A DNA stretch of 64,000 bases from assembly GCF_000383415.1 (NCBI RefSeq), contig NZ_KB911258.1:268267-332266 (forward strand). The letters are read 5' to 3'. Shown piece by piece: positions 1 through 8,280 of the stretch. Source of the DNA: Hyphomicrobium zavarzinii ATCC 27496. Lineage in GTDB: Bacteria > Pseudomonadota > Alphaproteobacteria > Rhizobiales > Hyphomicrobiaceae. The notes below the pieces were generated by a model, which was given only the letters and a program-made list of their open reading frames with translations, did no database searches and was not told the origin of the DNA. Position 1 is the first letter of the stretch. The number at the start of each line of letters is the position of its first letter. Made by a program: the position numbers and the translations under genes.

Positions 1-681
1 CACCAGCGCGGTGACGCGTGCCATTGGCGGCATCGCGAAAATGACGGTCGCGATCATCGCGGCAACGGGGCCGAAGCCAAACAGAAGGAGCGTCGGAATG
101 AGGTAGGCGAAGGCGGGCACCGTCTGCATGATGTCGAGGCCCGGCGTCAGCAGCCACGTGTTTACGCTCGGCCGCGCATGCGCGAGCACGCCCACGAGGA
201 GACCGGTGATGACGGCGATGGGTACGCAAACCAGAACCGATGCCAGCGTCAGCATCGCGCCGTCCCATTGCCCGAACAGAAGCAGGTAGGCGCATCCGGC
301 CGCTTGCAGCGCTGCGAGGCGAAAGCCGCTGGCCCAGTATCCGGCCCACACCAGGAGTCCCGAGAGACCGAGCCAGGACAGCGCGGGCAGCTCGATGTGG
401 GTCTCTCCGATGTTGAACGCGAAGCCCTTGACGAGGAGCGCAGTCACGAGGTCGAGCGGCAGCTGCACCACCGAGGCCAGCGCGCGCGTCACCGGCGAGA
501 TGTGGGACACGATGTATTTGAGCCACGTGGTGATCACGTCGTCGATCGGCAGCTTCCACGCGGCGGGATAGCTCGCCGTCCACGGGACCAGCGACGAGAC
601 GGCGCTCAGTGCGGCAAGCATCGCCGCAGCCGCCCAGAGCCGTTTGTCGCGCAGAACTGTCAGGGTCGCGGCTCCCCTCAT
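1..681 (-). CDS. Glycine betaine/proline-type ABC transporter permease (partial, 3' end outside window)
   Basis: The reading frame opens at an ATG at 681 and stays open to base 1, so about 227 residues are visible and the C-terminus is missing. The N-terminal part has a hydrophobic segment (LWAAAAMLAALSAV), then a region with WKLPIDDVITTWLKYIV, typical of ProW/OpuAB inner-membrane permeases. The start overlaps the stop of the ATPase gene as ATGA, which indicates translational coupling. It should form the membrane channel of the importer with the upstream ATPase and binding protein. Family assignment is firm from context and motif; the exact substrate (betaine, choline, proline betaine) is inferred. 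Confidence 0.85.
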   Translation of the reverse strand, partial: MRGAATLTVLRDKRLWAAAAMLAALSAVSSLVPWTASYPAAWKLPIDDVITTWLKYIVSHISPVTRALASVVQLPLDLVTALLVKGFAFNIGETHIELPALSWLGLSGLLVWAGYWASGFRLAALQAAGCAYLLLFGQWDGAMLTLASVLVCVPIAVITGLLVGVLAHARPSVNTWLLTPGLDIMQTVPAFAYLIPTLLLFGFGPVAAMIATVIFAMPPMARVTALV

Positions 682-1730
682 GACGCCGACCTTTCCGCAG
701 CGGTGACGGACATCATGCGCAGGATGGTGGCGGCGTCGATCTCGCCCGTCACCTGTCCGCTCGCGTCCTTGACGCCGACAGGCCCGTGGGCACCGGCGAC
801 GAGCGATGCGATCTCGATGATCTTCTTTCTGCCGTCCACGGTGACGTCATAAGGGAAGGGCCGCGCGGGTGCCGCAATGCGCCCGCAACTGATCACGCGG
901 GTCTGATCGACGCCGGCGACGAAAGAAGCGACGTAGCTGTCGGTCGGCTCGGCAACGATCTCCTCCGGCGTTCCCGTCTGCACGGCTTTGCCATCCTTCA
1001 TGATGGCGATCCTGTCTCCGAGACGAACGGCTTCGTTGAAGTCGTGTGTGACGAAAACCATTGTCTTGTGAAGCCGCGCCTGGAGCCGCATCAGCTCATC
1101 CTGAAGCTCGCGGCGGATGAGCGGATCGAGCGCGGAGAACGGCTCGTCGAGAAACAGCAGCTCGGGATTTCCCGCCAGTGCGCGCGCAAGGCCCACACGC
1201 TGCTGCTGGCCGCCCGATAGCTGATGCGGCAGGCGTTCCGACATTCCGGCGAGGCCCACCAGGGCCGTCAGCTCGGATACGACTTTCGTGATCTGGGACG
1301 TCTCGTCGCCGCGAATGCGCAGCGGGAGTGCGATATTGTCGGCGACTGAGAGATGAGGAAGCAGAGCGAAGTGCTGGAACACCATCGCCATCTTGTGCCG
1401 GCGCACCTCCATGAGATCCTTGGGGGAGAGCGTCATCAGGTCGACGCCGTCCAGCATGATCTTGCCGAAGCTCGGCTCCACGAGGCGGGTGAGGCAGCGC
1501 AGAAGCGTAGACTTGCCGGATCCCGACAGTCCCATGATCACGAAGATCTCTCCGTGCCGGATATCGAGATGGACATCGCGCAGGGCGGCAAGCGTGCCGG
1601 CCTTCTCGGAGCTCGCCTTGAGCTCGGCTGCGTCAGTGAAGGTGTCCGTGTGGGCGCCGTAGACCTTCCAAAGGTCGCGGCAGCTCAGTTTGACAGCCCG
1701 TTCGGCTAGGATATGCGGGGCATATTTCAT
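678..1730 (-). CDS. Betaine/proline-type ABC transporter ATP-binding protein
   Basis: A 350-residue ATPase of the ProV/OpuAA class. Walker A GLSGSGKST lies at about residues 67-75, the signature LSGGQQQRV from 171, and Walker B LLFLDEP at about 191-197, followed by the switch histidine in VFVTHDFNEA. The roughly 45 residues before the core domain are typical of ProV, and a C-terminal extension of about 80 residues resembles the shortened CBS-like tail of this family. It energises import of quaternary amines at the inner membrane. It lies 96 bp downstream of the binding-protein gene, with a strong stem-loop between them, and overlaps the permease start by 4 bp. Confidence 0.93.
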   Translation of the reverse strand: MKYAPHILAERAVKLSCRDLWKVYGAHTDTFTDAAELKASSEKAGTLAALRDVHLDIRHGEIFVIMGLSGSGKSTLLRCLTRLVEPSFGKIMLDGVDLMTLSPKDLMEVRRHKMAMVFQHFALLPHLSVADNIALPLRIRGDETSQITKVVSELTALVGLAGMSERLPHQLSGGQQQRVGLARALAGNPELLFLDEPFSALDPLIRRELQDELMRLQARLHKTMVFVTHDFNEAVRLGDRIAIMKDGKAVQTGTPEEIVAEPTDSYVASFVAGVDQTRVISCGRIAAPARPFPYDVTVDGRKKIIEIASLVAGAHGPVGVKDASGQVTGEIDAATILRMMSVTAAERSAS

Positions 1731-1785
1731 TGACGCATCGTTCCGGAGAGAGGCGAGAATCCAAGGAGCGGCAGAAACGAGACCG

Positions 1786-1818
1786 GTCTTGGGCGAACGG
1801 CATCCGTCCGCCCAAGAC
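1786..1818 (-). promoter_or_regulatory. Intercistronic stem-loop between binding-protein and ATPase genes
   Basis: GTCTTGGGCG (1786-1795) pairs perfectly with CGCCCAAGAC (1809-1818). Inside it, ACGG pairs with CCGT around a CAT loop after one A-C mismatch, giving a 14-bp imperfect stem. It begins 8 nt after the stop codon of the binding-protein gene, and no T-tract follows. Such hairpins after ABC binding-protein genes commonly stabilise or attenuate the mRNA so that more binding protein than transporter is made; that role is inferred here. Confidence 0.6.
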
Positions 1819-1826
1819 GGAGATGC

Positions 1827-2762
1827 CTACTCCAGCCAAGCGCGCCAGCGCGCCTCGTTGGCGTTGAGCCAGCCATCGGCCACATCCTCGACCGAGCTCT
1901 TGTCCCGGTCGACCTTGAGGATGAGCGCGTTCATTTCGTCGGTATCGACTTTGAACTTCGAGATGGCGGCATGGGCCTTCGGCCACTTCTTCTTCAGGCC
2001 TGCCCAGGCGGCTTTCAAAATCGGCCCCTTGGGCTTGCCGCAGTCGTAGCGCTTTTCCTCGTAGCAGGCGGGCGTGTAGGGCGGGAACTCGACCCATTCG
2101 CCCTTGTAGATGGCGGGCGCCCAATGCGGCGAGTAGATCCAGAGGATGATCGGCGCCTTTCTGGCGTAGGCGGACTCGAGCTCGGCGAACAGCGCCGCAT
2201 CGGTGCCTGCGTGGACGACCTCGAAATTGAGTCCGAGCGCGGCCACGCGCTCATCGTCGAAGCCGGCCCACGTCACCGGCCCGCCGAGATAGCGCCCCTT
2301 GGGCTCGGTGTCAGGCGTGGAGAAAGCTTTGACGCACTCGGGGCTCTTGAGCGCTTCCCAGTTCGGAAGTCCGGGGCATTTCTCCTTCATGTACTCGGGA
2401 TACCACCACTCCTCGCGGGCGTTCATGCCGGATTCGCCGAGATTCTCGACACCGCCGGTCTTGATCGCGGCGTCGAATACGTCCTTCGTCGTGGTTGTCC
2501 ACACTTCCATCTGAACGTGGAGATCGCCGGTCTCGAGGCCCTGGAACTGCGCCATCGTGTCAGCCGTGGTGTATTCGATCTTGTAGCCGTTGCGCTTCAG
2601 CGCCTCGCCCATGATCCGGCTGCTGAGAAGCTGGCCGGTCCAGTCATTCAGGACGAACTTGATCGGCTCTGAGGACTCCGCTGCATGAGCGGCGCTCCCG
2701 AATGCCGCGGACATCGCGACGGCGGTGACGCACAGTGCTTGAGGCCAACTACACTTTCCCAT
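1827..2762 (-). CDS. Betaine/choline-type ABC transporter substrate-binding protein
   Basis: A 311-residue periplasmic binding protein of the ProX/OpuAC type. A signal peptide ends at about AAHAAES, and the mature part starts IKFVLNDWTGQLLSSRIMGE, the usual opening of this family. Tryptophan- and tyrosine-rich segments (MEVWTTTTKDVF, EEWWYPEYMKE, ILWIYSPHWAP) can supply the aromatic cage that binds a trimethylammonium group. A purine-rich AAGGGGAC precedes the ATG. The gene is 67 bp downstream of the flavoprotein gene and upstream of the ATPase, so it is probably part of one operon. The ligand is not determinable from the sequence. Confidence 0.9.
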   Translation of the reverse strand: MGKCSWPQALCVTAVAMSAAFGSAAHAAESSEPIKFVLNDWTGQLLSSRIMGEALKRNGYKIEYTTADTMAQFQGLETGDLHVQMEVWTTTTKDVFDAAIKTGGVENLGESGMNAREEWWYPEYMKEKCPGLPNWEALKSPECVKAFSTPDTEPKGRYLGGPVTWAGFDDERVAALGLNFEVVHAGTDAALFAELESAYARKAPIILWIYSPHWAPAIYKGEWVEFPPYTPACYEEKRYDCGKPKGPILKAAWAGLKKKWPKAHAAISKFKVDTDEMNALILKVDRDKSSVEDVADGWLNANEARWRAWLE

Positions 2763-2829
2763 TTTTAGTCCCCTTTTCTACACGGCTGTCGATACTTGCT
2801 GGGAGCCGGATCGCCCGGCGGAAGACGCA

Positions 2830-5277
2830 TCAGGCGCGGACCCTCGCTCCTGCGGCGTCGTAGAGCGGCTCGAGATGGAGCGTTGCGGGAACGCGGCGCG
2901 TTCTCACTTCCAGCTCGTAGTTGTTGGCGGCCCGCAGCGACGCATCGTCGAGGTCGCCGTCGGATCTGAGGTAGCCGAGGCCGATGCTGCGGCCGACCGT
3001 GTGACCGGACCCGCCCGACGTCAGCCAGCCGATGCGCTTGCCGTCCCGGTAAATGGTCTCGCGGCCGAGCAGCACGACGCTCGGGTCCACGCTGAACGTG
3101 ACAAGGCGTTTGGTGAGCGGGGCCTGCTTGGCCTTGAGCAACGCCTCGCGGCCGATGAAGTCCGCAGGTTTGTTGAGGCGCACAGCGAAGCCGAGGCCCG
3201 CTTCGTAGGGCGTATAGTCGGAGCCGATGTCTACCGACCACACGCGATAGGCCTTCTCGAGCCGCAGGGAATCGATGGCGCGGTAGCCCGCGTTCTGGAT
3301 GCCATGCGCCGCGCCCGAGGCCATGATGGCCTCGTAGACCGTGAGTGCGTACTCGGTCGGAATGTGCAGCTCCCAGCCGAGCTCACCCACGAACGTGACG
3401 CGTGCCGCGATCACGGGAGCGCCCGCGATGAAGATCTGCTGGCACGTCGCGAACGGGAAGGCGCTGTTGCTGAGATCCGCTTCCGCGAGAGGTTGAAGGA
3501 TCTCGCGCGCGGCTGGCCCCATGACCGAGAAGCATGCGTAGGCGGAGGTGACCTCATGCACCGATACGGGAGCCGCGCGCGAGATGTTGCGGCGAAGATG
3601 GGTGCCATCGTGGGTGCCGAACCCCGTGCCGGTGACGAGATAGAAACGCTGCTCGTCGAGCCTGCTGATGGTGACGTCGGCTTCGATGCCCCCGCGGCGG
3701 TTCAGCATCTGCGTGTAGATGATGCTGCCCACCGGCTTCGAAATGTCGTTTGCGCAAAGCCGCTGCAACTCGGCTTCTGCCGCAGGACCCTCGATGAGGA
3801 ATTTGCCGAACGAGCTCTGGTCGAACACCGCCGCGCGTGTCCGCGCCGCCTTGTGCTCGGCCGCGACATGGCTCACCCAGTTCTGGTGATCGAAGCTGTA
3901 GATGTCGCGCGGCTCGACGCCGGTGGGTGCGAACCAGTTGGGGCGCTCCCATCCGAACTTGGCGCCGAACGAGCAGCCCTGCGCCTTGAGGCGATCGTAG
4001 ATCGGGCTTCTGCGCAGCGGTCGCGCGGCTTGCGACTCGAGGTGCGGCCAACCCATCGCGTAGTGCTGCGCCTGTCCTTCGAGCGAGCGGGCCATGACCG
4101 TGCGCCGCGAGCGGTGATGATTGCCGAAGCGGCGGATGTCGACGGCCCACATGTCGTAGGCAGGCTCGCCCTCGATGATCCAGTCCGCGAGCGCCCGTCC
4201 CGCGCCGCCGCCTGCCGCGATGCCGAAAGCATTGAAGCCGGCGCCAACGAAGAAGTTCTTCACCTCCGGCGCCTCGCCGAGGATGAACATGCCGTCCTCG
4301 GTGAAGGACTCGATGCCGTTGAACCAGGTCTTCACGCCGACGTTCGCCAGATCCGGCACCAGCTCCATCGCGTTCTTGAGCAGCGGCTCGAAGTGATCGA
4401 CATCCGGCTCCATGAGCTTGAACTCATGGCCTTCCGGAATCCGGGGCACGTCGAACGGAATGGGATTGAACTCGTATCCGCCCACCTGCAGGCCGCCGAC
4501 GTCCTCCTTGAAGTAGGTCTGGTAGTCCGTGTCGCGGACGGTCGGGATGTGCCGGGCGAGACCTTCGATCTTCTCCGTGACGAAGTACTGATGATACGAG
4601 GGTTGAAGCGGAACGTTCACGCCCGCCATCCGCCCGATCTCGGGAGCCCAGATGCCGCCGCAGTTCACGACGATCTCGCAAGCGATCCGGCCGCCCTTGG
4701 TGTTGACCGCCTTGACAACGCCCGCCTCGGTCTCGATGCCGGTGACGACGACGTCTTCGAGGATTTTGACGCCGCCCATGCGCGCACCCTTGGCGAGCGC
4801 CATGGTGATATCGCTCGGATTGGCGACGCCGTCGCTCGGCACGAAGGCCGCGCAATCGAGGCCCTCCACATTGAGCTGCGGCACGATCTTCTTCACGTCG
4901 GCCGGCGTGATGATGTCGAACTCGAGCCCGAACGAGCGGGCCGTCGTTGAAGCGCGCTCGAACTCGGCGCGGCGGTCCTTGGTGCGGGCAAGGCGCAAGG
5001 AGCCGCAGCGCACCCATCCGGTCGCCTGGCCCGTTTCCTTTTCGAGGCTCTCGTAGAGATCGACCGAGTAGCCGAGCAGGCGCGTGATGTTCGCGCTGGA
5101 GCGGAGCTGTCCGACGGCACCGGCCGCATGCCAAGTCGAGCCGGAGGTCAGCTTGTGGCGCTCGAGAAGAACCACGTCCTTCTGGCCCATCTTCGCCAGA
5201 TGGTAGGCGACCGAGCATCCGACGATACCGCCGCCGATAATGACAATACGTGCTTGCGCGGGAATTTTATTGCTCAT
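2830..5277 (-). CDS. FAD-dependent dimethylglycine/sarcosine dehydrogenase-like protein with GcvT domain
   Basis: About 815 residues from the ATG at 5277, which has AGGG 5 bases upstream; a GTG at 5283 is an alternative start. The N-terminal DAO domain has the FAD motif IVIIGGGIVGCSVAYHL and then SGSTWHAAG, where the histidine matches the residue that binds FAD covalently in dimethylglycine dehydrogenase. From about residue 430 a GcvT-like aminomethyltransferase domain follows (MLNRRGGIEADVTISRL, ending with the GWLTSGGSGHTVGRSIG segment). Such enzymes oxidise an N-methyl group and pass formaldehyde to tetrahydrofolate. Linkage to a betaine importer supports an N-methyl-amine substrate. Dimethylglycine, sarcosine and a related amine remain possible. 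Confidence 0.88.
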   Translation of the reverse strand: MSNKIPAQARIVIIGGGIVGCSVAYHLAKMGQKDVVLLERHKLTSGSTWHAAGAVGQLRSSANITRLLGYSVDLYESLEKETGQATGWVRCGSLRLARTKDRRAEFERASTTARSFGLEFDIITPADVKKIVPQLNVEGLDCAAFVPSDGVANPSDITMALAKGARMGGVKILEDVVVTGIETEAGVVKAVNTKGGRIACEIVVNCGGIWAPEIGRMAGVNVPLQPSYHQYFVTEKIEGLARHIPTVRDTDYQTYFKEDVGGLQVGGYEFNPIPFDVPRIPEGHEFKLMEPDVDHFEPLLKNAMELVPDLANVGVKTWFNGIESFTEDGMFILGEAPEVKNFFVGAGFNAFGIAAGGGAGRALADWIIEGEPAYDMWAVDIRRFGNHHRSRRTVMARSLEGQAQHYAMGWPHLESQAARPLRRSPIYDRLKAQGCSFGAKFGWERPNWFAPTGVEPRDIYSFDHQNWVSHVAAEHKAARTRAAVFDQSSFGKFLIEGPAAEAELQRLCANDISKPVGSIIYTQMLNRRGGIEADVTISRLDEQRFYLVTGTGFGTHDGTHLRRNISRAAPVSVHEVTSAYACFSVMGPAAREILQPLAEADLSNSAFPFATCQQIFIAGAPVIAARVTFVGELGWELHIPTEYALTVYEAIMASGAAHGIQNAGYRAIDSLRLEKAYRVWSVDIGSDYTPYEAGLGFAVRLNKPADFIGREALLKAKQAPLTKRLVTFSVDPSVVLLGRETIYRDGKRIGWLTSGGSGHTVGRSIGLGYLRSDGDLDDASLRAANNYELEVRTRRVPATLHLEPLYDAAGARVRA

Positions 5278-5343
5278 GTGCACCCTGTAGGCGTTTCTGT
5301 TCTGGTGGCGAGGCGGCCAAGAAAATGGCTGAGGAAATGATCC

Positions 5344-6294
5344 TCAGCCGTGCTGGCGTTTGAAGTGTTCGAGGTTTCGGAGGAACCGTTTGCGGTTCAT
5401 TTCGGTGTAGCCGGCATAGCCCTGCTCTTGATCGGGATAGAGGGACGACATGCCCGCTTCCACGATCTCGCGATCGAGCTTCGATGCGAGCTCCTGGACG
5501 GCGCCCCACAGCGTCTCCCGCAAATTCACGACCAGCTTGAAAATGCGGAACTGCTTCCAGATCTCGTCGTTCAAGCCGCCGAAATAGTGCGTGAGGATTT
5601 TCGCGTCGATCGCCTCGCTGTCGTCGTCGATGTTGGCGGTGATGGCCGCGACGTCGAACAGCGGATGACCGTAGGCGCCATAGTCCCAGTCGATCAGGAA
5701 CAGTGTGCCGGCCTTGTCGATCATGATGTTCTGCGGAACGAGATCGTTGTGCGTAAAGACCGGATGGAAGGGAGAGACGAGACGTTCGAGCGCGTTGGCG
5801 TGATTGGCCAATGCGTCGACGTCGGCCACGATGCGTGACTTGTTCTCCTTCAAGTAGCGCGCGTAGGTGCGCACGACCTGGAAGGGCCAGAAGTAGGGAA
5901 GCAGCCCATCGATCGCAGCCCCGCCTGCGTGCAGCTCGCGGATGCGGCGCACGAGCCCGGCAAGGATTGCGTCATCCTGCATGTCGTCGGGCCTGAGGTG
6001 GCGCCCGTCGATGAAGTCGCTCACCGTGACGGGGCCGCTGGCAAAACGAAGGGCGGGCGAAACGCCGACCTCCGCCGCAGCCCGCATCGCGTTCTGCACG
6101 AGAGCCTGGGAGATGCCGTGGACCGGGATGTCCCGCCCCACGCGCACGACGTACTTCTGAGACGAAGCCTCGGCGATGAAGTTCTTATTGCAGAGGCCGC
6201 CGACGAGGGGCTCGATCGAGACGGGGCTGCGCCAGAAGGGCAGGGCCGCGATGTGGCTCCTGACATCAACGTCGGGCGTCGCCGCATCCATCAT
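5344..6294 (-). CDS. Choline/ethanolamine kinase-like aminoglycoside phosphotransferase-family protein
   Basis: 316 residues with the kinase catalytic-loop motif HNDLVPQN and the metal-binding motif IDWDYGAYGHPLFD, both typical of the choline-kinase branch of the APH superfamily. The N-terminal LVGGLCNKNFIAE and YVVRVG are the glycine-rich loop and the ATP-binding strand. GAGGGGG lies about 8 bases before the tandem ATGs (6294/6291). It is the first gene of the leftward run kinase-flavoprotein-binding protein-ATPase-permease. Cytoplasmic phosphorylation of an amino-alcohol is the natural reading, but the substrate is inferred only from neighbours. Kinases acting on related small molecules share these motifs. 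Confidence 0.82.
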   Translation of the reverse strand: MMDAATPDVDVRSHIAALPFWRSPVSIEPLVGGLCNKNFIAEASSQKYVVRVGRDIPVHGISQALVQNAMRAAAEVGVSPALRFASGPVTVSDFIDGRHLRPDDMQDDAILAGLVRRIRELHAGGAAIDGLLPYFWPFQVVRTYARYLKENKSRIVADVDALANHANALERLVSPFHPVFTHNDLVPQNIMIDKAGTLFLIDWDYGAYGHPLFDVAAITANIDDDSEAIDAKILTHYFGGLNDEIWKQFRIFKLVVNLRETLWGAVQELASKLDREIVEAGMSSLYPDQEQGYAGYTEMNRKRFLRNLEHFKRQHG

Positions 6295-6366
6295 CTTGGA
6301 AACCCCCTCGGTTGGAGAGCCAACGTCAGAACTTTATGTGGCGGTTCTAACATGTCGCATGTGTCA

Positions 6367-6388
6367 CTTCAACATCTTTTGTTGGAAG
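6367..6388. promoter_or_regulatory. Imperfect inverted repeat in kinase/DeoR divergent promoter
   Basis: CTTCAACA (6367-6374) faces TGTTGGAAG (6380-6388) across a short T-rich spacer, with one unpaired base. It lies in the 158-bp region between the leftward kinase operon and the rightward DeoR gene. The CAACA/TGTTG half-site recurs before the HAD gene, which fits a shared operator for the DeoR-type regulator. Confidence 0.45.
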
Positions 6389-6452
6389 TGCCATATTTTA
6401 TGATTATCTCTTGGCAAGTCCACGCAAACGGGGCCAACAAGAGGCGCTCTCC

Positions 6453-7253
6453 ATGGCAACCGAGGGATTACGGACGATGACCAAGCTGAGGCCAGAAGAT
6501 CGGCGTGAGCGGGTCTTGAAGGCGATCAACGCCAACGCGTCGTTGCGCATCACTGAGCTTGCGCGCACGCTCAACGTTTCCACCGAGACGATCCGGCGGG
6601 ATCTGGATTTTCTGCATGAGCGCGACTTGGTTCAGCGCCACTACGGCGGCGCAGTCGCGAAGTCCGTCGGCTCGGAGCCGCCATGGTCGGAGCGCCTCGC
6701 TGCCTTCGCGGAAGGCAAGGCCGCGATCGCGCGTCAGGCCATCAAGCTGTTCGCCGACAAGGATGTGCTGATGCTGGGGCCTGGTGCCACGGCCTATACG
6801 TTTGCCAAGCACCTCGCGTCCGAGAACCGCCGCCTCACCATTTTCACGAACAATCTCGCGGCAAGCTTTTGTTTTCCACCGGATTCACGCACCCGTCTCG
6901 TCATCGTGCCGGGTGAGTTCGATCCGGCCGAAGGCTGCACGTGGGGGCCCGAAGCGACGGCCTTCATCAACAAGTTCCGCTTCGATACCTGCTTGCTGAG
7001 CGTCAGTGGACTGACGCCGGATGGCGGCACCGAGGTCGTGTCGGGTATTGCCTGGAGCGAGCGGGCCATCGTCGCGCAGTCGGCGCGCAATGTGCTCATG
7101 GTCGACCACGCCAAGTTTGGCAATACGAGCCTCGAGCTCGTGTGCAAGCTGGACGAGGTCGACATGCTCATCACGGATGTGGCGCCCCAGGGCGAGTTGC
7201 TCGAAGCGCTTCGCGACGCGGACGTCGAGATCGTCGTCGCCGATAGCGAATAG
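6453..7253 (+). CDS. DeoR/GlpR-family transcriptional regulator
   Basis: About 266 residues from the ATG at 6453, which has AAGAGG about 8 bases upstream; a TTG at 6411 and an ATG at 6477 are alternatives. The N-terminal winged helix-turn-helix reads RRERVLKAINANASLRITEL then LNVSTETIRRDLDFL, the hallmark of DeoR regulators, followed by LVQRHYGGAV. The C-terminal DeoRC sensor domain contains MLGPGATAYTFAKHL and later LMVDHAKFG. Family members usually sense phosphorylated sugars or similar phospho-metabolites. Divergent to the kinase operon and upstream of a phosphatase, it probably represses both until a phosphorylated intermediate appears. Confidence 0.92.
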   Translation: MATEGLRTMTKLRPEDRRERVLKAINANASLRITELARTLNVSTETIRRDLDFLHERDLVQRHYGGAVAKSVGSEPPWSERLAAFAEGKAAIARQAIKLFADKDVLMLGPGATAYTFAKHLASENRRLTIFTNNLAASFCFPPDSRTRLVIVPGEFDPAEGCTWGPEATAFINKFRFDTCLLSVSGLTPDGGTEVVSGIAWSERAIVAQSARNVLMVDHAKFGNTSLELVCKLDEVDMLITDVAPQGELLEALRDADVEIVVADSE

Positions 7254-7349
7254 CCCGCGCCCGGCCTCGCGACTCGATTTTCGCGCTTTAAGTACGGCGC
7301 GTGCGCCGGTTGGTCCCCAATTTGCGCCAATCTACCCATGAGTGGTCCG

Positions 7350-7375
7350 CAACAAAAAATGTGATTGTTGCAACA
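7350..7375. promoter_or_regulatory. Candidate operator: CAACAA-N9-TTGTTG overlapping palindrome TGTTGCAACA
   Basis: CAACAA (7350-7355) is the inverted complement of TTGTTG (7365-7370), and TGTTGCAACA (7366-7375) is a perfect 10-bp palindrome. The site lies 120-145 bp before the HAD gene. The same CAACA/TGTTG units occur at 6367-6388 between the kinase and DeoR genes. DeoR is the likely ligand; this rests only on position and shared half-sites. Confidence 0.45.
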
Positions 7376-7494
7376 TTTAAGCGTGCTAAGGTTTGGTGGT
7401 GCCACGCCCGGTCAGAAGGTATGCGTGACGCATCTGCCAGGTCGCCCGCGGCCTCGGTTGAAAATCCAACACATAAGCGACGGTTGAGCCCTCA

Positions 7495-8202
7495 ATGAGC
7501 CGCATCACAGGTCTTCTCTTCGACAAGGACGGGACCATCCTGGACTTCTACAAGACCTGGATCCCCATCAACCGCGACATGGCTATCGACGCGGCGGGCG
7601 GGGACGCGATCCTTGCCGCGGAGCTCCTGCGTGCGGGCGGACACGATCCCGATACCAACATCGTCGCCCCCGGAGCCGTCCTCTCGGCGGCGGGCGTGAT
7701 TGGAATCGCGAAGTGCTTCGCAGACGCCCTTGGCGAGCGGGCGCCTCCGGATCTGGTCGAGATCGTGTCGCGGAACTTTCGCGATGGCGGCGGGAAATAC
7801 GCGACCTTGATCGAGGGCGCCTCCGGCGAGATCGCGCGCTTCGGTGCGCTGGGCTACCGGCTTGGGCTTGCGACGAACGATACGGTGGCAGGATTGCACG
7901 CCTCGATGGGCCGGTGCGGCGATCTCGTCAGGCACTTCGAATTTCTGGTGGGCTGCGACAGCGGCCACGGTGCCAAACCGGAGCCGGGCATGGGGCTCGC
8001 GTTCGCGGCCGCCACGGGGCTGCACCCCTCTTCTTGTGCGATCATCGGAGATTCCATCCACGATCTCGAGATGGGCACGCGCGCTGGCTTCGGCCTGCGT
8101 GTCGGCGTGCTCACCGGGCCGTCGCTCCGCGAAGACCTCGAGCCGCACGCGGACGTCGTCATCGACAGCATCTTGGAGCTGGCGGACGTGCTCCGCGCCT
8201 GA
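7495..8202 (+). CDS. HAD-superfamily phosphatase
   Basis: 235 residues with HAD motif I FDKDGTILDF near residue 9 (nucleophile Asp10, general acid Asp12), motif II around LGLATNDTV, a motif III lysine in GAKPEPGMG and motif IV IIGDSIHDLEMG. The helical cap insertion after motif I puts it near phosphoglycolate phosphatases. It is a soluble, cytoplasmic, Mg-dependent phosphomonoesterase. It follows the DeoR gene after a 241-bp gap with operator-like repeats, and its hairpin terminator lies 43 bp downstream. Together with the neighbouring kinase it suggests that a phosphorylated small molecule is made and hydrolysed here; its identity is unknown. Confidence 0.88.
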   Translation: MSRITGLLFDKDGTILDFYKTWIPINRDMAIDAAGGDAILAAELLRAGGHDPDTNIVAPGAVLSAAGVIGIAKCFADALGERAPPDLVEIVSRNFRDGGGKYATLIEGASGEIARFGALGYRLGLATNDTVAGLHASMGRCGDLVRHFEFLVGCDSGHGAKPEPGMGLAFAAATGLHPSSCAIIGDSIHDLEMGTRAGFGLRVGVLTGPSLREDLEPHADVVIDSILELADVLRA

Positions 8203-8244
8203 GCCTCGGCTTCGCGAAAGATCCTGGAAACCGCCCATACCAAT

Positions 8245-8280
8245 AGGGCACCGGACGGCGCGTGCCAGGTCCGGTGCCCT
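8245..8280 (+). terminator. Hairpin after HAD gene
   Basis: AGGGCACCGGA (8245-8255) pairs perfectly with TCCGGTGCCCT (8270-8280), an 11-bp GC-rich stem with a 14-nt loop, 43 bp after the HAD stop. No T-run follows, so the site may depend on Rho or act as a 3' stabiliser. Confidence 0.6.

Noticed and set aside
2875-4950. A 691-codon open frame on the plus strand
   Set aside because: Antisense of the flavoprotein gene, which has clear FAD and GcvT motifs.
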